A stretch of 64,000 nt of DNA from the NCBI RefSeq assembly GCF_000210895.1, contig NC_015964.1:1881501-1945500 (forward strand), given 5' to 3'. The position numbers and the translations under genes are program-made. Each line of letters begins with the position of its first letter. Within the stretch, counting starts at the first letter, position 1. This document shows positions 48,836-58,752 of the stretch, piece after piece. Below the pieces are notes generated by a model. It saw nothing but the letters and a program-made list of their open reading frames with translations. It made no database searches and was not told the DNA's origin. Source of the DNA: Haemophilus parainfluenzae T3T1. Lineage in GTDB: Bacteria > Pseudomonadota > Gammaproteobacteria > Enterobacterales > Pasteurellaceae.

Positions 48836-48878
48836 TATGATCTGAATCACAGTTTTATTAAAACAAATCGATTAGAAT
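48836..48878 (+). promoter_or_regulatory. CRP-dependent class II promoter of oadGAB
   Basis: TATGA-TCTGAA-TCACA (48836-48851) matches the CRP palindrome at nine of ten key bases. TAGAAT at 48873-48878 gives a predicted start near 48885. The CRP site is then centred at -41.5, the exact class II position. Confidence 0.65.
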
Positions 48879-48914
48879 AAAATTGTCTATTTTTTCAAGC
48901 AAATAAGGAAGAAA

Positions 48915-49184
48915 ATGATGAGTCCCTCTGAGCTTATAGGCGAAGGAATTAATCTGATGTTTTCAGGGATGGGTTTTGTGTTGGTCTTTTTGCTCATTTT
49001 AATTTGGGCGATTGGAATGATGTCTAAACTTATCAATCGATTCTTTCCTGAACCTCAACCCGAACCAAAAACTTCCCAAACTTCAACCGCACTTTCTGCG
49101 GCACCTACTGACGATTTTGAGCGTTTACGTCCTGTGATTGCAGCGGCTATCGCACACCATCGCCGTACCCAACAGTTCAAATAA
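48915..49184 (+). CDS. oadG: oxaloacetate decarboxylase gamma subunit
   Basis: An 89-residue small subunit of the Na+-translocating oxaloacetate decarboxylase. One membrane helix (about residues 16-38, [18 protein letters not shown]) anchors the complex. The C-terminus contains a Pro-rich linker (PEPQPEPK) and a His pair (AHHRR) that may bind the zinc ion that helps decarboxylation. It is the first gene of oadG-oadA-oadB. AAGGAAGAAA precedes tandem ATG codons. An uptake signal is built into the linker coding region at 49088. Confidence 0.92.
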   Translation: MMSPSELIGEGINLMFSGMGFVLVFLLILIWAIGMMSKLINRFFPEPQPEPKTSQTSTALSAAPTDDFERLRPVIAAAIAHHRRTQQFK

Positions 49185-49199
49185 TATAAGGATTTTACT

Positions 49200-50990
49200 A
49201 TGACTAAAAAAATTAAAATGACAGAACTGGTGCTTCGTGATGCCCACCAATCACTTTTCGCAACTCGCTTGCGTCTTGATGATATGTTGCCAATTGCTCA
49301 TGAATTAGATGATATCGGCTATTGGTCATTGGAAGCTTGGGGCGGTGCAACATTTGATAGCTGTATTCGCTTTTTAGGTGAAGATCCTTGGGTTCGTTTG
49401 CGTGAATTGAAAAAAGCCTGTCCAAAAACCCCATTACAAATGTTATTACGTGGTCAAAACCTATTAGGCTATCGCCACTATGCTGATGATGTGGTAGAAC
49501 GTTTCGTAGAACGTTGTGTAGCGAATGGTATGGATGTTTTCCGCGTATTCGATGCGCTCAATGACCCGCGCAACATGAAAGCCGCGTTGCAAGCAGTACG
49601 TAAATTTGGTGGTCATGCTCAAGGGACTTTAAGTTATACCACCAGCCCTGTACATACTATGCAAACCTGGCTTGATACCACTGAACAATTGCTTGAAATA
49701 GGTATCGACAGCTTGGTCATCAAAGACATGTCAGGTATTTTAAATCCAATGGCGGCGGCAGAGTTAGTACGCGAAATCAAAAAACGTTTCGACGTAGAAT
49801 TGCATTTACACTGCCACTCCACCACTGGTATGGCAGAAATGGCGTTATTAAAAGCGGTTGAAGCAGGTGTAGATGGTATTGATACAGCAATTTCTTCTAT
49901 GTCAGGTACTTATGGTCACCCTGCAACAGAATCCATGGTCGCTACCTTACAAGGCACTGAATATGACACCGGTTTAGATATTCCTCGTTTGGAAAAAATC
50001 TCGGCCTATTTCCGCAATGTACGTAAAAAATACGCTAAATTTGAAGGCCAATTACGTGGTGTCGATAGCCGTATTTTAGTAGCACAAGTGCCAGGCGGCA
50101 TGCTTACAAACTTAGAAAACCAATTAAAACAACAAAATGCGTCCGATAAATTAGATTTAGTGTTAGAAGAAATCCCACGCGTACGCAAAGACTTAGGCTA
50201 CATTCCACTCGTTACACCAACCTCTCAAATTGTTGGTACACAGTCGGTTATTAACGTACTTACTGGCGAACGCTACAAAACTATCGCCAAAGAAACTGCT
50301 GGTATTTTAAAAGGTGAATATGGTAAAACGCCTGCACCAGTAGATAGTGCGTTGCAAGCTCGAGTATTAGAAGGCGCTGCACCAGTAACAGACCGTCCAG
50401 CCGATCACATTGCGCCTGAAATGGCGAAAATTGAAGCTGAAGTTGCAGAACAAGCTAAAGCGAAAGGCGTGAAATTAGCGGACAATGCTGTGGATGATGC
50501 CTTAATCGTAGCACTCTTCCCTCAAATTGCGTGGAAATTCTTAGAAAACCGCAACAATCCTGCAGCCTTTGAACCTGCTCCAACTGGTAATGAAAGTGCG
50601 GTGGAAAATAAACCAGTTTCTAAAGCTACACCATCTGTTTCTGGCTCCGCTATTTATACCGTGGAATTAGAAGGTAAAGCTTTTGTGGTGAAAGTAAGCG
50701 AAGGCGGTGACATCTCTCATGTCGCGACTACAGCTCCTCAAGCTGCGCCACAAGCGACTCCAGCTCCAGCAACGGGTGGTACACCAGTAACAGCGCCGAT
50801 GGCGGGTAATATTTGGAAAGTTGTTGCAACAGAAGGTCAAACTGTAGCAGCTGGCGATGTATTATTCATTCTCGAAGCCATGAAAATGGAAACCGAAGTG
50901 AAAGCTGCACAAGCTGGTACCGTACGCGGCATTTGCGTCAAAGCTGGTGATGCTGTCGCCGTAGGTGATACCGTGATGACCTTAGCATAA
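49200..50990 (+). CDS. oadA: oxaloacetate decarboxylase alpha subunit (biotin carrier)
   Basis: A 596-residue carboxyltransferase subunit that moves CO2 from oxaloacetate to its own biotin. The TIM-barrel carboxyltransferase domain shows [13 protein letters not shown] near residue 12 and [20 protein letters not shown] association region follows. The C-terminal lipoyl/biotinyl domain after an Ala/Pro/Thr linker has EAMKMETE with biotinyl Lys562. With OadB and OadG it couples decarboxylation to Na+ export, giving a sodium gradient in fermentation of citrate or malate-type acids. Confidence 0.97.
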   Translation: MTKKIKMTELVLRDAHQSLFATRLRLDDMLPIAHELDDIGYWSLEAWGGATFDSCIRFLGEDPWVRLRELKKACPKTPLQMLLRGQNLLGYRHYADDVVERFVERCVANGMDVFRVFDALNDPRNMKAALQAVRKFGGHAQGTLSYTTSPVHTMQTWLDTTEQLLEIGIDSLVIKDMSGILNPMAAAELVREIKKRFDVELHLHCHSTTGMAEMALLKAVEAGVDGIDTAISSMSGTYGHPATESMVATLQGTEYDTGLDIPRLEKISAYFRNVRKKYAKFEGQLRGVDSRILVAQVPGGMLTNLENQLKQQNASDKLDLVLEEIPRVRKDLGYIPLVTPTSQIVGTQSVINVLTGERYKTIAKETAGILKGEYGKTPAPVDSALQARVLEGAAPVTDRPADHIAPEMAKIEAEVAEQAKAKGVKLADNAVDDALIVALFPQIAWKFLENRNNPAAFEPAPTGNESAVENKPVSKATPSVSGSAIYTVELEGKAFVVKVSEGGDISHVATTAPQAAPQATPAPATGGTPVTAPMAGNIWKVVATEGQTVAAGDVLFILEAMKMETEVKAAQAGTVRGICVKAGDAVAVGDTVMTLA

Positions 50991-51000
50991 GGAATGGTCT

Positions 51001-52305
51001 ATGGAGAGTATTATTGCGTTAATTAAAGGGATGGGCATATTCCATCTGCAATGGGGGCAAGCAGTAATGATCGCTGTGAGCCTGCTGTTGCTATGGCTTG
51101 CCATTTCGCGCAAATTTGAACCTTTGCTGTTGCTACCAATTGGTTTCGGCGGATTATTGTCAAATATTCCTGAAGCAGGGTTAGCCATGACAGCATTAGA
51201 GAATTTGCTTCATCTCGGCTCACCGGAACAAATTGCGGTAATCGCCGCGCAGTTGGGTGTTTCACCTGATCTTGCTGCAATTAAAACAGCGATGACTTCT
51301 GCACCAATATCCGTGATAAATCAATTAGAAGCTTTATCTGTGGATATGGGTTATAGCGCCGGTATTTTGGCTTTGTTCTATAAAGTTGCGATTGGATACG
51401 GCATTGCGCCATTGGTCATTTTTATGGGCGTAGGTGCAATGACAGACTTTGGTCCGTTATTAGCCAATCCAAAAACATTGCTACTTGGTGCAGCTGCTCA
51501 ATTCGGTATTTTCGCTACCGTACTCGGTGCGCTAGCGTTAAATTATTTCGGTATTATCGAATTCACACTGCCTCAAGCTGCCTCTATCGGTATTATCGGT
51601 GGTGCGGATGGTCCGACTGCGATTTATCTTACGAGTAAGCTCGCGCCTGAATTGCTTGGTGCTATTGCGGTGGCGGCTTATTCTTATATGGCATTAGTGC
51701 CGTTGATTCAACCACCGATTATGAAAGCATTAACCACAGAAGAAGAACGCAAAATCCGCATGACGCAAATGCGCCATGTGAGTAATCGTGAAAAAGTCTT
51801 GTTCCCGGTGATTTTGCTGTTGCTCGTTGGTTTACTCTTACCTGATGCAGCCCCATTGCTTGGGATGTTCTGTTTCGGTAATCTCATGCGCGTAAGTGGC
51901 GTAGTTGAACGTTTAAGCGATACCACACAAAACGCCTTGATTAACATTGTAACCATTGTGCTTGGCTTGTCTGTAGGCTCTAAACTTATCGCCGATAAAT
52001 TCCTACAACCGCAAACATTAGGCATTTTAATTCTTGGTGTAATTGCTTTCGGAATCGGTACAGGTAGCGGTGTATTAATGGCAAAATTGATGAATAAATT
52101 CAGCAAAAACAAAATTAACCCGCTCATTGGTTCTGCTGGTGTATCTGCCGTTCCTATGGCCGCCCGTGTTTCTAACAAAATCGGATTGGAAGCGGATAAC
52201 CAAAACTTCCTCCTTATGCACGCGATGGGGCCGAACGTTGCCGGTGTAATTGGCTCGGCGATTGCCGCTGGGGTCATGTTAAAATATGTCGGTACGTTGA
52301 TGTAA
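51001..52305 (+). CDS. oadB: oxaloacetate decarboxylase beta subunit (Na+ pump)
   Basis: A 434-residue membrane subunit that decarboxylates carboxybiotin and exports Na+. The key regions are the N-terminal [32 protein letters not shown] with the Na+-site Asp, the signature [20 protein letters not shown] and the C-terminal [21 protein letters not shown]. About nine to eleven hydrophobic segments are visible. It lies 10 bp after oadA and ends the operon before a strong terminator. The three proteins are plausible users of oxaloacetate made from malate or aspartate. Confidence 0.96.
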   Translation: MESIIALIKGMGIFHLQWGQAVMIAVSLLLLWLAISRKFEPLLLLPIGFGGLLSNIPEAGLAMTALENLLHLGSPEQIAVIAAQLGVSPDLAAIKTAMTSAPISVINQLEALSVDMGYSAGILALFYKVAIGYGIAPLVIFMGVGAMTDFGPLLANPKTLLLGAAAQFGIFATVLGALALNYFGIIEFTLPQAASIGIIGGADGPTAIYLTSKLAPELLGAIAVAAYSYMALVPLIQPPIMKALTTEEERKIRMTQMRHVSNREKVLFPVILLLLVGLLLPDAAPLLGMFCFGNLMRVSGVVERLSDTTQNALINIVTIVLGLSVGSKLIADKFLQPQTLGILILGVIAFGIGTGSGVLMAKLMNKFSKNKINPLIGSAGVSAVPMAARVSNKIGLEADNQNFLLMHAMGPNVAGVIGSAIAAGVMLKYVGTLM

Positions 52306-52350
52306 GGTGAAAGATGCTGAAAACACCTAAATAAGGTTCATTAAATAACA

Positions 52351-52383
52351 AAAAGAGCGGTCAAATTGACCGCTCTTTTATTT
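52351..52383 (+). terminator. intrinsic terminator of oadGAB with a changed uptake-signal core
   Basis: AAAAGAGCGGTCA pairs with TGACCGCTCTTTT around three bases (52351-52379). Both arms have AAGAGCGGTC rather than AAGTGCGGTC. Confidence 0.85.
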
Positions 52384-52396
52384 ATTACGATGTTCT

Positions 52397-55300
52397 TTAC
52401 TTAACCAGACTCATCGCCAGATTCTTCGCACCTTTGAAATCTACTTTACCACTTCCTAACATCGGAATTTCATCCACTAAGAAGACTTGGCTTGGTAGCA
52501 TAATCGGCGGTACATTTAATCCTTTAATACGTTCATTGATCTCATCTAAAGAAAGCGCAGACTTGATTAAAAGCACAATGCTCTCGCCTTTTTTATCATC
52601 ACTCAAGGCAACGGCAACAAATTGATTTTCCTCATCAAATACTTGTGAAAGTTTCTCTTCCACGCTGCCAAGACTGATCATTTCGCCACCGACTTTAGCA
52701 AATCGAGAATAACGATCCACAATGGTAATAAAACCGTTATGATCGATATGGCCTTTATCGCCGGTTTTGTAATAACGTACACCGTCAATTTCAACAATCA
52801 CTTCTGCTGTTTTTTCTGGGGCATCCAAATAACCTTTCATGACTTGTCCACCACCAATCAAGATCAAACCGTCTTCGCCGACTGGTAATTCCTGCAAGCT
52901 TTCTGGATCCACAATTTTAATAATGGTGCCTGGTAATGGCATACCGACTGTACCAGCTTGATTGAAGGTAAATTCCTGTAAGGTTTCTGGATCAAGTAAA
53001 TTAGGCATATTAACACTGGCTACCGGTGCTGTTTCAGTTGCGCCATAACCTTCGTAAATTTCTAAGCCAAATTTAAGTTTAAAGGCTTCTTTTACATCTG
53101 CTTTCAATTTTTCAGCGCCCGCAATAACCATACGTACGTTTTGTAGCATTAACGGATGGAATTTCTTATTGCGTACATACAATCTAAAGAAAGTTGAAGT
53201 ACCAAATAAAATACTCACACGATGTCGAGCACACATTTTTCCGACTGTCGCCCCATCTGTCGGATCCGCGACACTCACCATTTTAATGCCTTCACACAAT
53301 GGCAATAAGGTTGTCACGGTTAATCCGAATGAGTGGAAAATTGGTAAGGAATTTAAAATGACATCATCTTTGTGGAAATTTAATAATTCACCAATCTGTT
53401 TAATGTTCGTCAGTAAATTTTTATGGCTTAATTCAATGCCTTTCGGATCACCTTCACTACCACTACTGAATAGGATGGTGGCATTATCTTCCAAGCTTAC
53501 GTCTGCAAAGTAGCGTAATTTAATCCACCATTGTGGCGCTAAAAACGCCGTTAAAAATGACCGCACTTTATTCGCTTTAGTGATCGATTTCCCTAAATTT
53601 TCCATAAATAGGGCTTTATCAGCCACCACTTGGTTAAAGTCAAAACCTTTTACGTTCAATTTATCCAAGAATTTTTCAGAGGTAATGACTTGCGAAATGT
53701 TGGCTTTTTTCAACGCTTTTTCCATCACTTCAGGGCTTAGCGTGTAGTTTAAATTTACCGGTACTTTGCCCATCACCATTAAGGTCATATTGATAATTGC
53801 CCCGATTGATGAACTTGGTAATAACACGCCAACATTTTTTTCATTCCCTAAAGCGGCTTTCAAGGTTTTCACAAACATTAGCACTGCAGCAATAAATTTC
53901 AGGTTATTGAGTTTAGTGCCTTGCGCATCCACCACGGCTTCTTTGAATAAATTCGATTTTGCCGAATTCAACCAATGGTGCATAAGTGGTTTACGTTTAC
54001 TCATGACTTTTTCCCATACGGAGAAAGAAAGTTCGAGCACTTTTTGCTTCATGGCTGTCGCATCAATAAAGCCATGAATTGGTTTACCAAATGCTACTAA
54101 AATTTCACGCTTACCTTGGCGTTTAGTTAAATTCTTATAGAAAGAATCCGCACGGGAGAAGCTGCTGCCCCACAATCCACGTAAATAGAAAGGAACCGTC
54201 GTCACATTCTCCAAATCTTTTAATACGTGCTCAAAGCCTTTTTGGAACTCATTAATTTGACCGTTATAGCTGATATGACCTTCTGGGAATAAAGCCACCA
54301 CTTCACCACGCGCTAAATATTCACGAATGGTTTCAATAGATTCACGACTTGAACCGCCACCAATTGGGATGACTTTGAAAATACGGAAGAACCAAGTGAG
54401 ATACCATTTGTTGTAAATCGGACGATACATCACAAATTTAATCGCACGAGGGCTAGCCGCTTGTAACACCAACCAGTCAATCCAGCTAATATGGTTACCT
54501 AATAACAACACGCCACCACTTTGTGGAAGATTTTTTAACCCATCCACATGAAAACGGTAATTTGCTTTTAACGCAAAGAGCAAGAATAAACGCGTAAATA
54601 AATGGGGTACTTTCGACATGGTATATAAACTTGCAGCAAAACATGCAGCAGAAGTCACTAAGAATAAACCTTGAGTCGAAACATTAAGTTGTACAAAAAC
54701 AATGCTTAATAGCAAAAAGACCACCATGAACACGTTTTGCATAAAGTTGTTACCCGCCATGATTTTGCCACTGATTTTCTCAGGTGCGAAATACTGAATC
54801 GTTGCATTTAATGGCACGATCAATAAACCGCCAGAAAAACCAAAGACAAAAGAACAAAGTGCCAATACCACTCCACTTTGAGCTAGAGTTAAAAAGAATA
54901 ACGACACACAAATACCCAATGCACCAAGTGGAACAATACCTAACTCAATATGCAAACGAGAAGCACGTCCTGCAAGATATGAACCAAGCGCAAGCCCTAT
55001 TCCACTCACCGCAAGAATCGCTTGAATAACAACCGCATTATCTTCATTGAACATCGCTTTATAATGCGCAGGGAATGCCGCCACAATAATTTGTGACACG
55101 CCCCAAAAGAGACTTAATCCAATGACACTCAACCAAATATTTTGATCTGCTTTTAATGTGCGAACGTTATCTTTTAAATACCCTAAAGAAAGGTATTTTC
55201 TCATATCGAACTGACCATCCGTATTTTCAGCTTCTTGCTTAAAGAATGGGATTTTAAACGCAAAATAGGCTTCGAGTGCACTCAGTAATACTAATGCTAC

Positions 55301-55846
55301 ACCTATCACCCAAACACTTTGTAATACTTCATTCGGATCATCTGATGCCACATAATGCGCTTCAAAGAAGAAAGAAAAGGCAAAAGAACTAAATAGAATG
55401 GCCACAATAGTAAGCGCTTGAATGACACCGTTTGCCATACCGATATTTTCAGTGCCCACAATTGATTTAATAATGCTATATTTGGCTGGAGAATAGACCG
55501 CACTTTGCGCGGCTAAAATCAATGTGAGTACAAAGGAAAGTGCAAACATGCCCGTCATATAACTCAATAAAATCCCCGCACTGATCACCACCGCCGCTAA
55601 ACTGCTATAACGAATCACATTGGTGCGGGAAAATTTATCGTTAATAAATGCCGAAGGGGAAAATAAGAAAATAAACGGCAATAAAATCATGGCATTAATT
55701 AACGCTGTTAAAACGACCAAGCTCTCCCCTGAAAAGCTTTTCAGTAAAACATTTTGAATAGTAATTTTATGTGCCAAATCCACACTGGCATTAATAAAGG
55801 CAATGGCTAAATAAGGCACAAAGCCAGCATATTTTAAGAGTTTCAT
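52397..55846 (-). CDS. LplT-like transporter / acyltransferase / acyl-ACP (CoA) ligase fusion (Aas type)
   Basis: A 1149-residue three-part protein for lysophospholipid repair. Residues about 1-400 form an MFS lysophospholipid flippase with some 12 membrane segments. Residues about 420-620 are a PlsC-type acyltransferase with GNHISWIDWL (H-x4-D) and LFPEGHIS. Residues about 640-1149 are an adenylate-forming ligase with ILFSSGSEGDPKGIELSH, YEGYGATETAP and YYKTGDKGHID. E. coli codes for LplT and Aas as two adjacent genes; here they are one chain. It overlaps the MerR-type gene upstream by 4 bp (ATGA), so that regulator probably controls it. Confidence 0.92.
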   Translation of the reverse strand: MKLLKYAGFVPYLAIAFINASVDLAHKITIQNVLLKSFSGESLVVLTALINAMILLPFIFLFSPSAFINDKFSRTNVIRYSSLAAVVISAGILLSYMTGMFALSFVLTLILAAQSAVYSPAKYSIIKSIVGTENIGMANGVIQALTIVAILFSSFAFSFFFEAHYVASDDPNEVLQSVWVIGVALVLLSALEAYFAFKIPFFKQEAENTDGQFDMRKYLSLGYLKDNVRTLKADQNIWLSVIGLSLFWGVSQIIVAAFPAHYKAMFNEDNAVVIQAILAVSGIGLALGSYLAGRASRLHIELGIVPLGALGICVSLFFLTLAQSGVVLALCSFVFGFSGGLLIVPLNATIQYFAPEKISGKIMAGNNFMQNVFMVVFLLLSIVFVQLNVSTQGLFLVTSAACFAASLYTMSKVPHLFTRLFLLFALKANYRFHVDGLKNLPQSGGVLLLGNHISWIDWLVLQAASPRAIKFVMYRPIYNKWYLTWFFRIFKVIPIGGGSSRESIETIREYLARGEVVALFPEGHISYNGQINEFQKGFEHVLKDLENVTTVPFYLRGLWGSSFSRADSFYKNLTKRQGKREILVAFGKPIHGFIDATAMKQKVLELSFSVWEKVMSKRKPLMHHWLNSAKSNLFKEAVVDAQGTKLNNLKFIAAVLMFVKTLKAALGNEKNVGVLLPSSSIGAIINMTLMVMGKVPVNLNYTLSPEVMEKALKKANISQVITSEKFLDKLNVKGFDFNQVVADKALFMENLGKSITKANKVRSFLTAFLAPQWWIKLRYFADVSLEDNATILFSSGSEGDPKGIELSHKNLLTNIKQIGELLNFHKDDVILNSLPIFHSFGLTVTTLLPLCEGIKMVSVADPTDGATVGKMCARHRVSILFGTSTFFRLYVRNKKFHPLMLQNVRMVIAGAEKLKADVKEAFKLKFGLEIYEGYGATETAPVASVNMPNLLDPETLQEFTFNQAGTVGMPLPGTIIKIVDPESLQELPVGEDGLILIGGGQVMKGYLDAPEKTAEVIVEIDGVRYYKTGDKGHIDHNGFITIVDRYSRFAKVGGEMISLGSVEEKLSQVFDEENQFVAVALSDDKKGESIVLLIKSALSLDEINERIKGLNVPPIMLPSQVFLVDEIPMLGSGKVDFKGAKNLAMSLVK

Positions 55847-56484
55847 TTCGCACTCTCCGCTTGGTAAAGATTAAAGGTTTTCATATTCAAGAGATAAGGT
55901 TTTAACACCAACAATAAATCAAATAAGTGTTTTAATTTTTCATCTTTTTGTTCACTATTGGCTAATGCCGCTAAAGTCACATTCACCTCTTTTTCCGCTA
56001 ACATTTTTGCAGCAGCCAAATAAGCTTTCACTACATCCATTTCGGCTTCATCACAACGAGCTAAGATCGCCAAAATATCACGTTCTTTTGCTGTAAAAAT
56101 GCCTTCACGAGGATTCAATAATCCTTCCGCTACCATCTCTTCGATTTGCTGAGTAGAAAGATGAAATTCTGCAGAGAGTTGCTCCACTGAAAATACTTCA
56201 TTTTCAGCGCCCATGATGATGTCTAATAATCCAATAAGACTTTCATAAGGATTATTCCAATCAAAATGAGGATGTGCAAAAAGTGCTTTAATTTGTGAAA
56301 TTGTCGCATTGAAATTGCTTTGTAGATATTTAATAAAGCTGAGTAACTTCACACAATGTTCATCATAGAGATGAAAATTCGGTTTATCTTTCACCGGCTC
56401 AGGCAACAAACCTTCTTTCACATAGTACAGCACCGTGGATTTTGGTGTCTGACTAAGCTTAACTAAATCATTCATTTTTAACAT
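55843..56484 (-). CDS. MerR-family transcriptional regulator
   Basis: A 213-residue regulator. The N-terminal winged helix reads MLKMNDLVKLSQTPKSTVLYYVKEG, the MerR pattern for sensing by promoter twisting, followed by FIKYLQSNFNATISQIKALF. The rest is helical (about residues 85-205) with a second possible helix-turn-helix (FSVEQLSAEFHLSTQQIEEMV). No clustered Cys residues are present, so it is not a typical metal sensor. Coupled translation with the LplT-Aas fusion gene suggests it responds to lysophospholipid or fatty-acid signals, but this is inference. Confidence 0.85.
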   Translation of the reverse strand: MLKMNDLVKLSQTPKSTVLYYVKEGLLPEPVKDKPNFHLYDEHCVKLLSFIKYLQSNFNATISQIKALFAHPHFDWNNPYESLIGLLDIIMGAENEVFSVEQLSAEFHLSTQQIEEMVAEGLLNPREGIFTAKERDILAILARCDEAEMDVVKAYLAAAKMLAEKEVNVTLAALANSEQKDEKLKHLFDLLLVLKPYLLNMKTFNLYQAESAK

Positions 56485-56576
56485 CAGGATTTCCCTCTAG
56501 GTTGATTTGTTGTGTATTGTAGCGGATAAAAATAAAAAGTAAATAGTGTTACTTTACACTTTTAATTAAATTTAAT

Positions 56577-56609
56577 AAAAAAGTTGTTTATCGCATGATA
56601 AACAACTTT
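56577..56609 (-). terminator. intrinsic terminator of the peptide-binding lipoprotein gene
   Basis: AAAGTTGTTTATC (56580-56592) pairs with GATAAACAACTTT (56597-56609) around four bases, with a T-run next on the minus strand. Confidence 0.85.
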
Positions 56610-56610
56610 C

Positions 56611-58188
56611 TTAATCAGCTTTAGCTTCCACTTTTCGCCATAGATCTTTGCTATAAATGACCCCTACTGGATTTTTCTTCGCCCCCATAATAGTTGGAGA
56701 AATATAAACCGGTGTAGTGTATTGGAAAAGCGGTAAAGCAAGGTTTTCCTGTTGGATCTTCTCACTTAATTTTAAGTAAATTTCTGACCGCTCTTTTTCA
56801 TTTAAGCTTCTCAGTGCTTGCTCAAAAAGTTGATCGTATTCTGCATTAGCATAGCCATTTTTATTATCGGGACTTTTAGAATAGAACAAGCCTAAAAATG
56901 CCATAGGATGATTAAAGTCTGCACACCAGCCAGAACGAATGACTTGGAAATCACCCTTTTGGCGTTTCATTTGTAATGTTTGCCAATTGACGGGTTGGGC
57001 ATCCACGCGCAACATATCGGATTGCGTTAATTGCCCCACTACACGTTGCGCGATATTCACATGCAAGGGTGCATCATCATAAAGCACATTTAAATGTAGC
57101 GGATGTCTTTCATCAATTTTATTTTGAGCCAATAACTGCTCGGCAACAACGGGCTCCCATCTTGAATCCTGTCCATTTAGCATAGCTTTCGGTAAAAAAT
57201 AAGAACTTGGAATTTCCGCTGGAATCTCATTATTCACAATATTCGTAACCGAAACCAACGAAGCAATCGCCTTACGCACATCTGCCTTAGCAACTTTAGG
57301 ATCGTTTAAATTAAATTCATAAAAATACTCACAAAGCTTCGGAAAATGCTGAAGATCTGAATGAAATTCAGGCACATCAACCACCACATCAAATTCAGCC
57401 AATTTAGGCGCAACAAAAGGTAGATAAGCTACACGTTCAAAAGCGACATTATTTTTCTGCCAATAATAGGGATTTTTCGCTAAGTGTATGCTTCTCACAC
57501 TTTCACTTTCGATCATATAAGCCCCATTAGTTACAGGGGAATCAGGATCGCTATATTGTGGCACGAGGCTAATATGCGCCAACATTTCCGGCAAATACGG
57601 TGTTGGTTTATCAAGCTCAATGCGTAAAGTGCGGTCATTTTCCGCATAAATGCCTAAACTCTTAAAAGGTTTATTTTTTTCTAAAACGCCTTTCGCATTT
57701 TTTAGATTAAGATAAGCCAAATAAGATCTTAATGGACTATTGGATTGAGACAGTGCTTGCCAAGAAAGCATCACATCTTGGGCGACTAAAGGTTCACCGT
57801 TTGACCAACGAAGCCCTTCACGTAAGGTAAAGATCCAGGTTTTGTTGTCTTTTGTTTGCCAACTTTCTGCAATACCTGGCACAATTCGTCCTTCCTGATC
57901 ATAAGCCGTTAAGCCTTCATATAAATCGCGCAATAAGTTTTCTTGTTCAGGATAACGCACAAACCAAGGCTCAAAAGAAGGAGAATGAGTAAACGCCCGA
58001 GTCAGTAAAGTTCTGCTCGGTTTTGAAGTATTTTCTTGTTCAATAGACTGGCTTTGTGTTGGTTGCTCTTCTGATACCGTGTTTGTAGATTTCGGGCTAT
58101 TTAATTTATCACAACCGCTTAATCCAAAAACGATACCTAAAATGACCGCACTTTTAAGCCAAGTAAGGAAAGCATTATCCATTTTCAA
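56611..58188 (-). CDS. peptide ABC transporter substrate-binding lipoprotein (SBP_bac_5/OppA-like)
   Basis: A 525-residue periplasmic binding protein. The signal peptide ends in the lipobox LSGC with Cys26, so it is tethered to a membrane. Family 5 features are YEGLTAYDQEGRIVPGIAESW, TWIFTLREGLRWSNGEPL and the later NGAYMIES. These occur in OppA, DppA and SapA. No permease or ATPase genes are next to it, so it probably delivers peptides to a transporter encoded elsewhere. Its start overlaps the DUF454 gene by 14 bp. H. influenzae has a similar orphan OppA-like gene. Start 58188 or 58182 are both possible. Confidence 0.88.
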   Translation of the reverse strand: MKMDNAFLTWLKSAVILGIVFGLSGCDKLNSPKSTNTVSEEQPTQSQSIEQENTSKPSRTLLTRAFTHSPSFEPWFVRYPEQENLLRDLYEGLTAYDQEGRIVPGIAESWQTKDNKTWIFTLREGLRWSNGEPLVAQDVMLSWQALSQSNSPLRSYLAYLNLKNAKGVLEKNKPFKSLGIYAENDRTLRIELDKPTPYLPEMLAHISLVPQYSDPDSPVTNGAYMIESESVRSIHLAKNPYYWQKNNVAFERVAYLPFVAPKLAEFDVVVDVPEFHSDLQHFPKLCEYFYEFNLNDPKVAKADVRKAIASLVSVTNIVNNEIPAEIPSSYFLPKAMLNGQDSRWEPVVAEQLLAQNKIDERHPLHLNVLYDDAPLHVNIAQRVVGQLTQSDMLRVDAQPVNWQTLQMKRQKGDFQVIRSGWCADFNHPMAFLGLFYSKSPDNKNGYANAEYDQLFEQALRSLNEKERSEIYLKLSEKIQQENLALPLFQYTTPVYISPTIMGAKKNPVGVIYSKDLWRKVEAKAD

Positions 58189-58636
58189 CGTCTTCTGTTT
58201 TAATCCAAAAGAAAAAGAACCAATATTTTACCGCAATTAAAATCGCAATGATCGTTCGTCCCACAACACTTGGAGTAAAATAAAAACCAATTAAAAGCAT
58301 CGTGGTTGAAAAGGTTAAAATAGAGATTTTTGTTTTTTTCGTTAATGAACGTCGCTCATTAAAGGATTTTAGGTATTTTTGATAAAGTTTCGTCTCCAAG
58401 AACCAACGTTCTAAACGAGAAGAACCTTGCGCAAACGAATAAAGCGTGAGTAATAAAAAAGGTGTGGTCGGCAGAAATGGTAGAAAAACACCAATCACGC
58501 CTAAAACCAAAGAAATACAGCCTAGTATAATATAAATGGCTTTAATTAAAGAATTTTTTGGAAAAAATTTAAGTGCAACAAAACCGACTATAATCGAAAA
58601 AGTGATTAAGCCAGAAAACAATAACACGCCGTTCAT
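58175..58636 (-). CDS. DUF454 (YbaN-like) inner-membrane protein
   Basis: A 153-residue protein with four hydrophobic segments, roughly residues 4-25, 31-60, 62-72 and 112-145. The DUF454 core is LGVIGVFLPFLPTTPFLLLT then FAQGSSRLERWFL. The family has no settled biochemical role. It is the first gene of a two-gene minus-strand unit with the peptide-binding lipoprotein, overlapping by 14 bp. TTTAGGAATAATA precedes ATG 58636. Confidence 0.85.
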   Translation of the reverse strand: MNGVLLFSGLITFSIIVGFVALKFFPKNSLIKAIYIILGCISLVLGVIGVFLPFLPTTPFLLLTLYSFAQGSSRLERWFLETKLYQKYLKSFNERRSLTKKTKISILTFSTTMLLIGFYFTPSVVGRTIIAILIAVKYWFFFFWIKTEDVENG

Positions 58637-58752
58637 TATTATTCCTAAATAAAAGTGATACGCAATTATTACTGATTTTTTAGATTTTTCAACCTTGATA
58701 TTATAGAATTTGTCGCAACTTACTAAAGAAACTGTTAGTAAAAGGAATATTT

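Noticed and set aside
51708-52277. 189-codon frame antisense to oadB
   Set aside because: A shadow of the oadB coding pattern, with no ribosome-binding site or recognisable domain.
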